The notes under the pieces were generated by a model. The model saw nothing but the letters and a program-made list of their open reading frames with translations, had not been told where the DNA came from and made no database searches. A program made the position numbers and the translations under genes. From the NCBI GenBank assembly GCA_965214945.1, contig OZ244029.1, forward strand, positions 1,240,001-1,304,000: a stretch of DNA of 64,000 nt, read 5' to 3'. Of this stretch, positions 57,458-64,000 are shown in pieces. Positions within the stretch are counted from its first letter, which is position 1, and every line of letters starts with the position of its first letter. This DNA comes from JAAXHB01 sp965214945 (GTDB taxonomy: Bacteria; Actinomycetota; Acidimicrobiia; Acidimicrobiales; Aldehydirespiratoraceae).

Positions 57458-59239
57458 GTGGCCAGAGGCGATGGCGCTCCAGGGCGTCGGTCTGTCGTGT
57501 CTCGAGTCGAAAGATGGCGTGCCATCCTCACCGGCGCGGCCGACGGGCAAGAAGGCAGCGCCGACGAGGTCGGCGCCCGCCACGACGGTGATGGTGAACA
57601 TCGGCGGCGCGAGGTTGTGCTGCGGCGGACATGGCCGCAGCGTTTGATCGTTCTGGCTTGCCTCACAGTGATCGCGGGCGCGCTTGGCGCGGCCTATCAG
57701 GTGGACCGCACTCACGGAGAGCTCAGACAGCTCCAGCGCATTCCGTTCTCGGCGTCCAACGAGTCATCGGGTGGCCTGAGCGAAGCGGACGCAGCGGATC
57801 CGGCGAACAGCGGCGACTTCGGCGGTGCTTCCTCTGGCATGGCACGCTCGGCGGCGGGGCTCCTGAGACCTGACACTGCGCCCGGCGATCCCGTGAACTT
57901 TCTGCTCGTGGGCACCGACAGCGCGCTTGGCCTCGATCCCGACGATCCCGTGCTCCACGGTCGCTATGTCGATCCGACAGGTCGCAGCGGGGCCGACTCG
58001 ATCATGATCGTGCGGCTCGATCCTGTGTCGGGTTCGGCATGGGTGCTGTCGATTCCACGTGACTTGTGGGCGGAGATACCTGGAGCTCAAGACAACCGCA
58101 TCACTTCAGCCATGTACATAGGCGGGGCGCCGCTGCTGGTGCAGACCATCACGTCGATGTTCAACGTGGAGATCAACCACTACGTGGAGTTGGACTTCGC
58201 AGGCTTTAAGTCTCTCGTGGACGTCCTCGGGGGGGTGCCGGTGTGGTTTCCGAACCCGGTGCGCGACCCGGGCTCAGGGCTCAACATCGCCGCGTCGGGA
58301 TGTCATGTGCTCAACGGCGAGCGGGCCCTGCAGTACGTGCGCGCCCGCCGCTATACCGAGTACATCGACGGCCGTTGGCAGATCACCGGGGGCGACGACC
58401 TGACGCGCATTGAGCGCCAGCAGGACTTCCTCGTTCTGGCGCTCGACCGCGCCATCGATCGCGGGGCACGCAATCTCTTCACGATGTCGGCGATGATAGA
58501 GGCCGGCGCCAACATCGTGAAGCTCGATGACGAGCTAACGCTGTCGGAACTCGTTGACCTCGGCGAGGCCTTCAGCGGATTCAACCCCGAGAACCTCTAC
58601 CGTCAGCGCCTCGAGGTCTACGGCCTGTTCCGGCCCGACGGCACCTACAAGGGCGAGGCGGCCCTCGGCGGCAGCAATGAGGCTATTCTCGAGGTGTTAC
58701 GGGGCACGGCCGACGGTGTGAGGCCCGGCGATGTGCCGCTGCGGCTGATCGGCGCCGATCTGGCCGATCTTGCAGACGCGGCTCTCGTGCTCGAAGGTCA
58801 GGGCTTTGTGGTCGCGGGCTCAGCCACAGCGAGCGAGCCGATACCCGCCACAGTTCTGGTTCACGGGCCAGATCACGCAGCGGCCGCGATGACCGTGGCT
58901 CGCTATCTCGATCCGGTTCCCTATGTGGTGGCCCGCGACGACGTCGAAGGCGTAGTAGCGGCGCTGGGGGACGACTACAACGGCGTGCTGTTCCTGTATC
59001 AGCCTTCGCTGACCGATGTCTTGCGCTTGGTCAGCGAACGCGGCGTGCCGGCGGTCGTCCCGAGCCTGAAGACCGCCTTCGAGGAATCAGCGGTGCCGCC
59101 GCGTGAGTCAAACACCTCCGACGGAGCCTCATCGGGTGCCGACCTGCAGGGCTCGCTTTCGGCGGGAACTGCGCCGCCGCTCACCTCGGCGCCGGCGGAG
59201 ATCACGGGTCGTCCGCCCGAGGGCCAGTCGTGCGGCTGA
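57458..59239 (+). CDS. LytR-CpsA-Psr (LCP) family glycan-attachment protein with LytR_C domain
   Basis: LCP enzymes transfer lipid-linked glycans to peptidoglycan on the outer face of the membrane. The 593-residue protein has an N-terminal cytoplasmic stretch, one membrane helix (about 66-84), and the LCP domain (about 145-330): NFLLVGTDS, GADSIMIVRLDP, VLSIPRDLW, NRITSAMYIGG and ALQYVRARR carry the conserved Asp and Arg residues. A LytR_C-like domain covers about 440-540. GTG start, with TAGCCT (57444-57449) 8 nt upstream. It is 16 bp from ugd, supporting a role with the glycan made here. Confidence 0.9.
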   Translation: MARGDGAPGRRSVVSRVERWRAILTGAADGQEGSADEVGARHDGDGEHRRREVVLRRTWPQRLIVLACLTVIAGALGAAYQVDRTHGELRQLQRIPFSASNESSGGLSEADAADPANSGDFGGASSGMARSAAGLLRPDTAPGDPVNFLLVGTDSALGLDPDDPVLHGRYVDPTGRSGADSIMIVRLDPVSGSAWVLSIPRDLWAEIPGAQDNRITSAMYIGGAPLLVQTITSMFNVEINHYVELDFAGFKSLVDVLGGVPVWFPNPVRDPGSGLNIAASGCHVLNGERALQYVRARRYTEYIDGRWQITGGDDLTRIERQQDFLVLALDRAIDRGARNLFTMSAMIEAGANIVKLDDELTLSELVDLGEAFSGFNPENLYRQRLEVYGLFRPDGTYKGEAALGGSNEAILEVLRGTADGVRPGDVPLRLIGADLADLADAALVLEGQGFVVAGSATASEPIPATVLVHGPDHAAAAMTVARYLDPVPYVVARDDVEGVVAALGDDYNGVLFLYQPSLTDVLRLVSERGVPAVVPSLKTAFEESAVPPRESNTSDGASSGADLQGSLSAGTAPPLTSAPAEITGRPPEGQSCG

Positions 59240-59255
59240 CCCTGCGGGCGGTGCG

Positions 59256-60671
59256 ATGAGTCTCGAGACACGCGGGGGCGCCATCCGCAGTGACAGCCGG
59301 GCAGCTGCGGAGATCGCGGTAATCGGAACCGGGTACGTGGGGCTCACGACTGGTGCCTGCTTCGCGCACCTCGGTCATCGCGTGATCTGTGCAGACGTCG
59401 ACTCAGCCAAGATCGGCCTACTCCGACGGGGCGGCATCCCGATCTACGAGCCGGGTCTTCACGAGCTGGTTCGAGCGGGGCTCGCCTCACAGCGTCTGTC
59501 GTTCGTCACGGACTCGTCGCAGGCCGCAGCTGAGGCGGATTTTGTCTATCTGTGCGTGCCCACGCCGCAGGACTCCCGCGGAGCGGTCGATCTGAGCTTC
59601 CTGTCCTCGGCGGTGGCCGACATCGCTGTGAGCCTGCGAGCCGGGGCAGTGGTCGTCAACAAATCAACGGTGCCGACAGGCAGCACGCTGTTGGTAGAGC
59701 AGGCGCTCAACCGCGACGACGTGCACGTGGCCTCCAACCCCGAGTTCCTCAGAGAGGGCTCCGCCGTCTCTGACTTCCTCAACCCCGACAGGGTGGTCAT
59801 CGGAGCAGATGATCCCGCCGTGGCCGCGCGTGTGGCGGAACTATACGCCGGCGTAGACACAGTCGTTCTTGACGTTGACCCTGCAACCGCCGAGACTGTC
59901 AAGTACGCGGCCAACGCGTTCTTGGCTACCAAGCTGTCATTCGTGAACGCCATAGCAGCGGTGTGCGAATCGGTCGGTGCCGATGTCAATGGTGTGCTAG
60001 CTGCGTTGGGTCACGACCGACGCATAGGCCCGGAGTTCTTAAGTCCCGGACCCGGCTGGGGTGGATCGTGCCTTCCGAAGGACACCAGAGCGCTGATAGC
60101 CGTCGCCGCCGAGGCCGGATACGACTTCTCACTGTTGCGGGGTGTGCTTGAAGCGAACGACGAGCAATTTGACCGCGTGGTCGCCAAGGTCACCGACCGC
60201 GTGAGCCTCGAAGGCGCCCGCGTGGCGATGCTGGGGCTGGCATTCAAGGCAGGCACCGACGACGTCCGCGCTTCGCCGGCTCTTGAGATCGCCCGGCGGC
60301 TCACAGCAGCAGGAGCGCACGTGCAGGCCTATGACCCGGCAGTGCCTGCGAGTGCCGTCGCTCGCTCGCCCGGCGTGACGGTGGCCGATGACCCGTACCA
60401 GGCTTGCGAGGGCGCCGCGGCGGTGGTGGTGGTCACCGAGTGGGACGAGTTCCGCGACCTCGACATCGGCCGGGTGGCCGCGGCGATGGCTGAGCACCAT
60501 GTCGTGGACGCACGCAACATCTTGGAGCGCGGCGCCTGGACGCGGTGTGGCTTCAGCTACTCAGGCATCGGTGTGGCCCCATCCCACCCGATCGCCTCCG
60601 CCGGCGCCTCCGATGTTGATGCTGCTGGTGTCGATTCTGCTGGATCGGGTGACCGGATCGGAGTGATGTGA
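59256..60671 (+). CDS. ugd: UDP-glucose 6-dehydrogenase
   Basis: Oxidises UDP-glucose to UDP-glucuronate. Start at ATG 59256, the first codon after the LCP gene; upstream extension in this frame is Arg-rich and overlaps that gene. The 471-residue protein has the NAD motif AVIGTGYVGLTTG, NPEFLREGSAV, the catalytic Cys in GPGWGGSCLPKDT, and the C-terminal UDP-binding domain with LGLAFKAGTDDVRASPA. About 30 variable residues end the protein. Stop overlaps the uxs start by 4 bp. Confidence 0.92.
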   Translation: MSLETRGGAIRSDSRAAAEIAVIGTGYVGLTTGACFAHLGHRVICADVDSAKIGLLRRGGIPIYEPGLHELVRAGLASQRLSFVTDSSQAAAEADFVYLCVPTPQDSRGAVDLSFLSSAVADIAVSLRAGAVVVNKSTVPTGSTLLVEQALNRDDVHVASNPEFLREGSAVSDFLNPDRVVIGADDPAVAARVAELYAGVDTVVLDVDPATAETVKYAANAFLATKLSFVNAIAAVCESVGADVNGVLAALGHDRRIGPEFLSPGPGWGGSCLPKDTRALIAVAAEAGYDFSLLRGVLEANDEQFDRVVAKVTDRVSLEGARVAMLGLAFKAGTDDVRASPALEIARRLTAAGAHVQAYDPAVPASAVARSPGVTVADDPYQACEGAAAVVVVTEWDEFRDLDIGRVAAAMAEHHVVDARNILERGAWTRCGFSYSGIGVAPSHPIASAGASDVDAAGVDSAGSGDRIGVM

Positions 60672-61651
60672 CGGGCCGCGCTGTGGTGACAGGCGGCGCG
60701 GGCTTCGTCGGGTCGCATCTCTGCGAGCGTCTGTTGAACCGCGGTGACGAGGTGGTCTGTGTCGACAACCTGGTCACGGGGATACGCCGCAACATCGAGC
60801 CGTTCAAGACGCGGCCCGGCTTCACCAGCGTCACCCACGACATGTCCGCTCCGCTGCACATCGACGGGCCGGTCGACTCGGTGCTGCATCTTGCCAGCCC
60901 GGCGTCGCCGTCGGACTATCTGCGAATGCCGATCCAGACGCTCAAGGCGGGCGCTCTGGGCACCCACAACGCGCTGGGGCTGGCAAAGGCCAAGGAGGCC
61001 CGGTTCCTGTTGGCCTCGACCAGCGAGGTATACGGAGACCCCCGGGAGCATCCGCAGCCTGAGAGTTACTTCGGCAATGTCGACCCAGTCGGCCGCCGCG
61101 GGGTCTACTACGAGGCTAAGCGCTTCGCCGAGGCGATGACCATGGCCTATCACCGCTACCACGGTGTGGACACCCGCATCGCCCGGATCTTCAACGCCTA
61201 CGGCCCCCGGATGCGGCCCGACGACGGCCGCGTGGTGTCGAACTTCATGACCGCCGCGCTGCGGCGCGAGCCGCTGGTGGTTTATGGTGACGGCAGCCAG
61301 ACCCGCAGTTTCTGCTACATAGACGACTTGGTGAGCGGCCTCGTGGAGCTGCTCGACAGCGAAGCGCACGGGCCTGTGAACCTCGGCAACACCGATGAGA
61401 TCAGCGTGAGCAACCTAGCAGCCGCGGTGCTCGAGGTCACCGGCTCGCAGTCGCCGGTCGTGCACGGCGAACTGCCCGAGGGAGACCCCGTGCGGCGCTG
61501 CCCCGACTTACAGCGGGCGCGCCGCTTGCTCGGATGGTCGCCGCGTGTCGGCCTGTCCGACGGCTTAGACCGCACTTTGGAGTGGTTCGCCTCGACTCTT
61601 GGAGTGGTTCGCCTCGACACTGTGAATGGCGGCGCACCGCGGCGGGTGTGA
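60668..61651 (+). CDS. uxs: UDP-glucuronate decarboxylase (UDP-xylose synthase)
   Basis: Converts UDP-glucuronate to UDP-xylose. The 327-residue protein has VTGGAGFVGSHL, VDNLVTGIRRNI, LASPASPSDYL, STSEVYGDP, the catalytic YYEAK in GVYYEAKRFAEAM, and ARIFNAYGPRMRPDDGRVVSNF, a clear UXS signature. GTG start overlaps ugd. The C-terminus was altered by a 22-bp tandem duplication (61577-61618): after LEWFAST the second copy is read in another frame, giving LGVVRLDT and a new tail. Catalytic parts are untouched. Confidence 0.9.
   Translation: MTGRAVVTGGAGFVGSHLCERLLNRGDEVVCVDNLVTGIRRNIEPFKTRPGFTSVTHDMSAPLHIDGPVDSVLHLASPASPSDYLRMPIQTLKAGALGTHNALGLAKAKEARFLLASTSEVYGDPREHPQPESYFGNVDPVGRRGVYYEAKRFAEAMTMAYHRYHGVDTRIARIFNAYGPRMRPDDGRVVSNFMTAALRREPLVVYGDGSQTRSFCYIDDLVSGLVELLDSEAHGPVNLGNTDEISVSNLAAAVLEVTGSQSPVVHGELPEGDPVRRCPDLQRARRLLGWSPRVGLSDGLDRTLEWFASTLGVVRLDTVNGGAPRRV
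61577..61618 (+). repeat. 22-bp tandem duplication at the 3' end of uxs
   Basis: TTGGAGTGGTTCGCCTCGAC is repeated at 61577-61596 and 61599-61618, a 22-bp period. As 22 is not a multiple of three the duplication shifted the reading frame and replaced the original C-terminus. Confidence 0.88.
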
Positions 61652-61690
61652 ACGGCCTGCGGTGGGCCGGCTGGTGGGCCGGCTGCTGGG

Positions 61691-62653
61691 CTAGTTTCTG
61701 CGCTCCTCTGCCTTGACGCGGTTCGAACGGTACCAGTCGATGGTGCGGCCGAGCCCGGTGCGGAAGTCGGTGCGCGCCTCGAAGCCGAACAGCTCACGGG
61801 CCCGGCCGGGGTCAACACAGCGGCGGGGCTGGCCGTCAGGCAGTGAGGCGTCCCAGCGGATCTCGCCGTTGAAATCGGTCAGCTCCGAGATGGTCGCGAC
61901 CAGCCTGGCAATGGAGGTCTCTTCGCCGGTGCCGAGATTGACCGGTTCGTCGCCGTCGTAGTGCTCGGCCGCGGCCACGATCCCCTCGGCAGCGTCATCC
62001 ACGTAGAGAAATTCACGAGTCGCGCGACCGGTCCCCCACACGTCGATGCTGGCATCGCCGCGCTCCACGGCCAGCACGCACTTGCGGATCAGAGCCGGTA
62101 TCACGTGGCTCACGTCGGGGTGGAACTTGTCGCCAGGGCCGTACAGATTGGTGGGCATCAGGTACACGCCCCTTTGGCCGTGCTGCGCACGGTTGGCCTG
62201 AAGATGCACAAGCTGAGCGAGCTTGGCGATGCCGTAGGGAGCGTTGGTCTCCTCGGGGTAGCCCTGCCAAAGCGACGTCTCACGAAACGGCACGGGCGTG
62301 TGCTTCGGATACGAGCAGATCGTGCCCGCCACGATGGTCTTGCCCACGCCGGAGGCCCTTGCCGCCTCGATGACGTTGGTGCCCAGCAGCAGGTTCTGCA
62401 AGTACAGATCAGCGGGACGTTTCATGTTGGCGCCGATGCCGCCGACCTTGGCGGCAAGGTGGATCACCACATCGGGTGCCTCCGCGGCGATGGCTGCCGC
62501 CGCCGCGCCAGCGTCGGTGAAGTCCACTTCGCTGCTCGACGGGGCCGTGATATGGCGCGCGCCTCTGTGCCGCAGCGCCGACACGACAGCTCGGCCCAAG
62601 AACCCTGTGCCGCCGGTGACGAAGAAGCGCCGAGAGGCGAAGCCTCCGCTCAC
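61691..62653 (-). CDS. fcl: GDP-L-fucose synthase
   Basis: Epimerase-reductase making GDP-L-fucose from GDP-4-keto-6-deoxymannose. The 320-residue protein has VTGGTGFLGRAVV, HLAAKVGGIGANMKRPADL (family hallmark), GTICSYPKHT, the catalytic YGIAK in APYGIAKLAQL, LMPTNLYGPGDKFHP and WGTGRATREFLYVDD. The partner GDP-mannose 4,6-dehydratase (gmd) is not in the window. Convergent with uxs, 39 bp apart. Confidence 0.92.
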   Translation of the reverse strand: MSGGFASRRFFVTGGTGFLGRAVVSALRHRGARHITAPSSSEVDFTDAGAAAAAIAAEAPDVVIHLAAKVGGIGANMKRPADLYLQNLLLGTNVIEAARASGVGKTIVAGTICSYPKHTPVPFRETSLWQGYPEETNAPYGIAKLAQLVHLQANRAQHGQRGVYLMPTNLYGPGDKFHPDVSHVIPALIRKCVLAVERGDASIDVWGTGRATREFLYVDDAAEGIVAAAEHYDGDEPVNLGTGEETSIARLVATISELTDFNGEIRWDASLPDGQPRRCVDPGRARELFGFEARTDFRTGLGRTIDWYRSNRVKAEERRN

Positions 62654-62674
62654 ATGCCAAACGTTAGCCCGCGC

Positions 62675-62783
62675 CCTATGACGCCCGAGGCGTGCTGGGG
62701 TGCTTCACAACCGGCCATGACGGCGGGGCCTGGCGGTGCCCGACGAACCTATGACGCCTGAGGCGTGCTGGGGTGCTTCACAA
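62675..62783. repeat. 36-bp direct repeat upstream of fcl
   Basis: A 36-bp block starting CCTATGACGCC occurs at 62675-62710 and 62748-62783 with one mismatch and a 73-bp period. The second copy contains the stop and last codons of the amidohydrolase gene; the first lies between that gene and fcl. Confidence 0.85.
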
Positions 62784-63990
62784 AGGTGCGTTGCTCGGCT
62801 GAGGCCACCAGGCGGCCGCGGCGGTAGACGCGCCTCGACATCGCGGCGTTGGCGATCGCGCCACGCACGGACGGAGCATCGATGGCCATGAAGTCGGCGG
62901 GGTCGCCCGGCTCAAAGTTGACGGGCGTCAAGCCCATGACGAGGCGGGCGTTGTTGGACACCATCTCATACGCCGCCTCCGGAAGCTGATGAGCGGCCAT
63001 CACAAGCAGCGCCGCCGTCTCCAGAGGGTCGCTGCGGCCCACAAGGTTGTAGGGGTCTTGCACGTTGTCGGCCCCGGCCGCCACAAGCGCGCCCGCGTCC
63101 ACAAGGGCATTGACGGCGGTGAGTCCCCGCGGCGTGGCGGTGGGATGGTCGCGCCCCTGCAGGTAGAGGTTGGTCTGCGGCAGGGTGATAACGGCGATGC
63201 CGGCTTGGGCGACCTCCGCCGCCACCGCGGCTTGCGTCTCAGGCGGCTGCATCCCCAAAGAAACACAGTGGCTGGCGGCCACCGGGTGCGCGAACCCGGT
63301 GGCCGCGGTGCGGGCCATCTGGCGCAGTGTCATCGCGTCGGGGTTGAGGGTCTCATCGGTGTGCAGATCGAGCGGCAGCCCCGCCTCGCGGGCCGCGTCG
63401 AAGGCGACTGCCGTCGCCCCGACAGGGTCTGCGTCAAGATGCGGACACCCGCCCACTGCATCTACGCCGGTTTCTAGGGCGGCGGTCAGCACGGCACGTT
63501 GCTCTGCACCCTCTGGTCCGCAAATCGGCTTGCCGGTCAGCGCCACGATCTGCAGATCCACCAGTCCCTCGAAGCGGCGGCGCACTTCCCGCAGCGCTCG
63601 CACGCCGACGACGCCCGTGCCGGTGTCGATGTTCACATGCGAGCGGATCGCTGTGACCCCGTGGACCAGCAGCAGCTCCACGGCTGCGCACGCTTTGGAG
63701 ACCAGGTTGCCCTCGCTGAAAGCGCCAGCGGCCATCGCCGCCCCCCAGGCCTCCACCGCTCCCGGCAGGTCGCCCGAAGGATTTATGATGTCTTCGGCGG
63801 TCAGGGCTTTGTCGAGGTGAGCGTGTGGCTCAGCCGGGGCCGGTAGCAGCAGCCAGCCGCCGAGATCGTCTATCTCAGCGCCTTCAGGCGCGGGCGACCC
63901 GGCCTTCACCACCGCAGTGATCAGGCCGCTGTTGATGTGGACGTCGACCGTGGCTCCGCCAGCCAGTTTGGCGTCGCGCAGCACCAGCAT
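62749..63990 (-). CDS. Cytosine-deaminase-like amidohydrolase
   Basis: Metal-dependent hydrolase of the CodA/amidohydrolase type. The 413-residue protein has a beta-sandwich start (DAKLAGGATVDVHI), metal-binding PHAHLDK (about 56-62), SHVNID, LHTDET (His ligand and catalytic Glu position), ASHCVSLG, and the Asp in AGADNVQDP, followed by SDPLETAALLVMAAHQ typical of CodA-like enzymes. Substrate could be cytosine, a triazine-like or another N-heterocycle; not decidable here. ATG 63990; the window ends 10 bp upstream, so its promoter is not visible. Confidence 0.85.
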   Translation of the reverse strand: MLVLRDAKLAGGATVDVHINSGLITAVVKAGSPAPEGAEIDDLGGWLLLPAPAEPHAHLDKALTAEDIINPSGDLPGAVEAWGAAMAAGAFSEGNLVSKACAAVELLLVHGVTAIRSHVNIDTGTGVVGVRALREVRRRFEGLVDLQIVALTGKPICGPEGAEQRAVLTAALETGVDAVGGCPHLDADPVGATAVAFDAAREAGLPLDLHTDETLNPDAMTLRQMARTAATGFAHPVAASHCVSLGMQPPETQAAVAAEVAQAGIAVITLPQTNLYLQGRDHPTATPRGLTAVNALVDAGALVAAGADNVQDPYNLVGRSDPLETAALLVMAAHQLPEAAYEMVSNNARLVMGLTPVNFEPGDPADFMAIDAPSVRGAIANAAMSRRVYRRGRLVASAEQRTFVKHPSTPQAS

Positions 63991-64000
63991 CGGTTTATAC

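Noticed and set aside
59103..59255. N-terminal extension of Ugd
   Set aside because: It overlaps the LCP gene, is Arg-rich and does not match the family; ATG 59256 starts just before the Rossmann fold.

Overview
The window is about 64 kb of high-GC DNA with actinobacterial features: many GTG starts, TANNNT -10 boxes lying directly upstream of start codons, an 11-bp-repeat PHO box of the Streptomyces PhoP type, a homodimeric AceE pyruvate dehydrogenase, a MoeZ-type sulfur-transfer protein, a fused biotin carboxylase/BCCP subunit and LCP-type glycan attachment. Acidimicrobiia is my best guess at class level, but that is inference from gene style, not from a marker gene. I saw no rRNA, tRNA, CRISPR array, transposase or prophage gene, and no gene-free stretch longer than 300 bases.

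Layout. (1) 1-6.5 kb: phosphate starvation block, PHO box then pstS-pstC-pstA-pstB-phoU and a PhoR/SenX3-like kinase that has no response regulator beside it and whose 3' end overlaps a convergent hydrolase gene by 122 bp. (2) 6.4-16.8 kb: central 2-oxoacid metabolism and lipoylation. aceE lies on the minus strand, divergent from rnhA; then lpd, an E2 acyltransferase and a LipB-LipA fusion on the plus strand. A TIGR01777-type epimerase, a LapA-like membrane protein and a probable 29-residue membrane peptide lie between. (3) 16.9-25.1 kb: housekeeping and accessory genes: M24 and M17 peptidases, an unknown membrane protein, an APH-like kinase, an unknown 210-residue protein with a good promoter, a sirtuin and an N-rhodanese MoeB/MoeZ.

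(4) 25.3-54.7 kb: a large cell-surface glycan locus. It starts with a Wzx-like flippase that has no conventional start codon, then rmlA and rmlC-B-D for dTDP-rhamnose, then a membrane-anchored protein built of 21 heptads. A long minus-strand run (47.2 to 31.4 kb) follows: six GT-A-type glycosyltransferase genes, one GT-C enzyme, a Wzm/Wzt ABC exporter, a polyprenyl-phosphate sugar transferase, and a SpoIID-like amidase with three SLH domains. A degenerate methyltransferase-like gene and a GT4 gene run on the plus strand, then four more glycosyltransferases on the minus strand. (5) 54.7-64 kb: biotin-dependent acyl-CoA carboxylase alpha chain divergent from birA; an LCP-family protein followed by ugd and uxs (UDP-glucose to UDP-glucuronate to UDP-xylose); a GDP-fucose synthase; and a cytosine-deaminase-like amidohydrolase.

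Read together, regions 4 and 5 could make dTDP-Rha, UDP-GlcA, UDP-Xyl and GDP-Fuc (mannose dehydratase not present here), build a lipid-linked polymer with about eleven glycosyltransferases plus a phosphosugar transferase, export it by Wzm/Wzt or the flippase, and attach it to the wall by the LCP protein. The polymer itself is not predictable from sequence. A second theme is short direct duplications (16 to 36 bp, several adjacent) at gene edges and linkers, at least two of which have changed a protein end or start.
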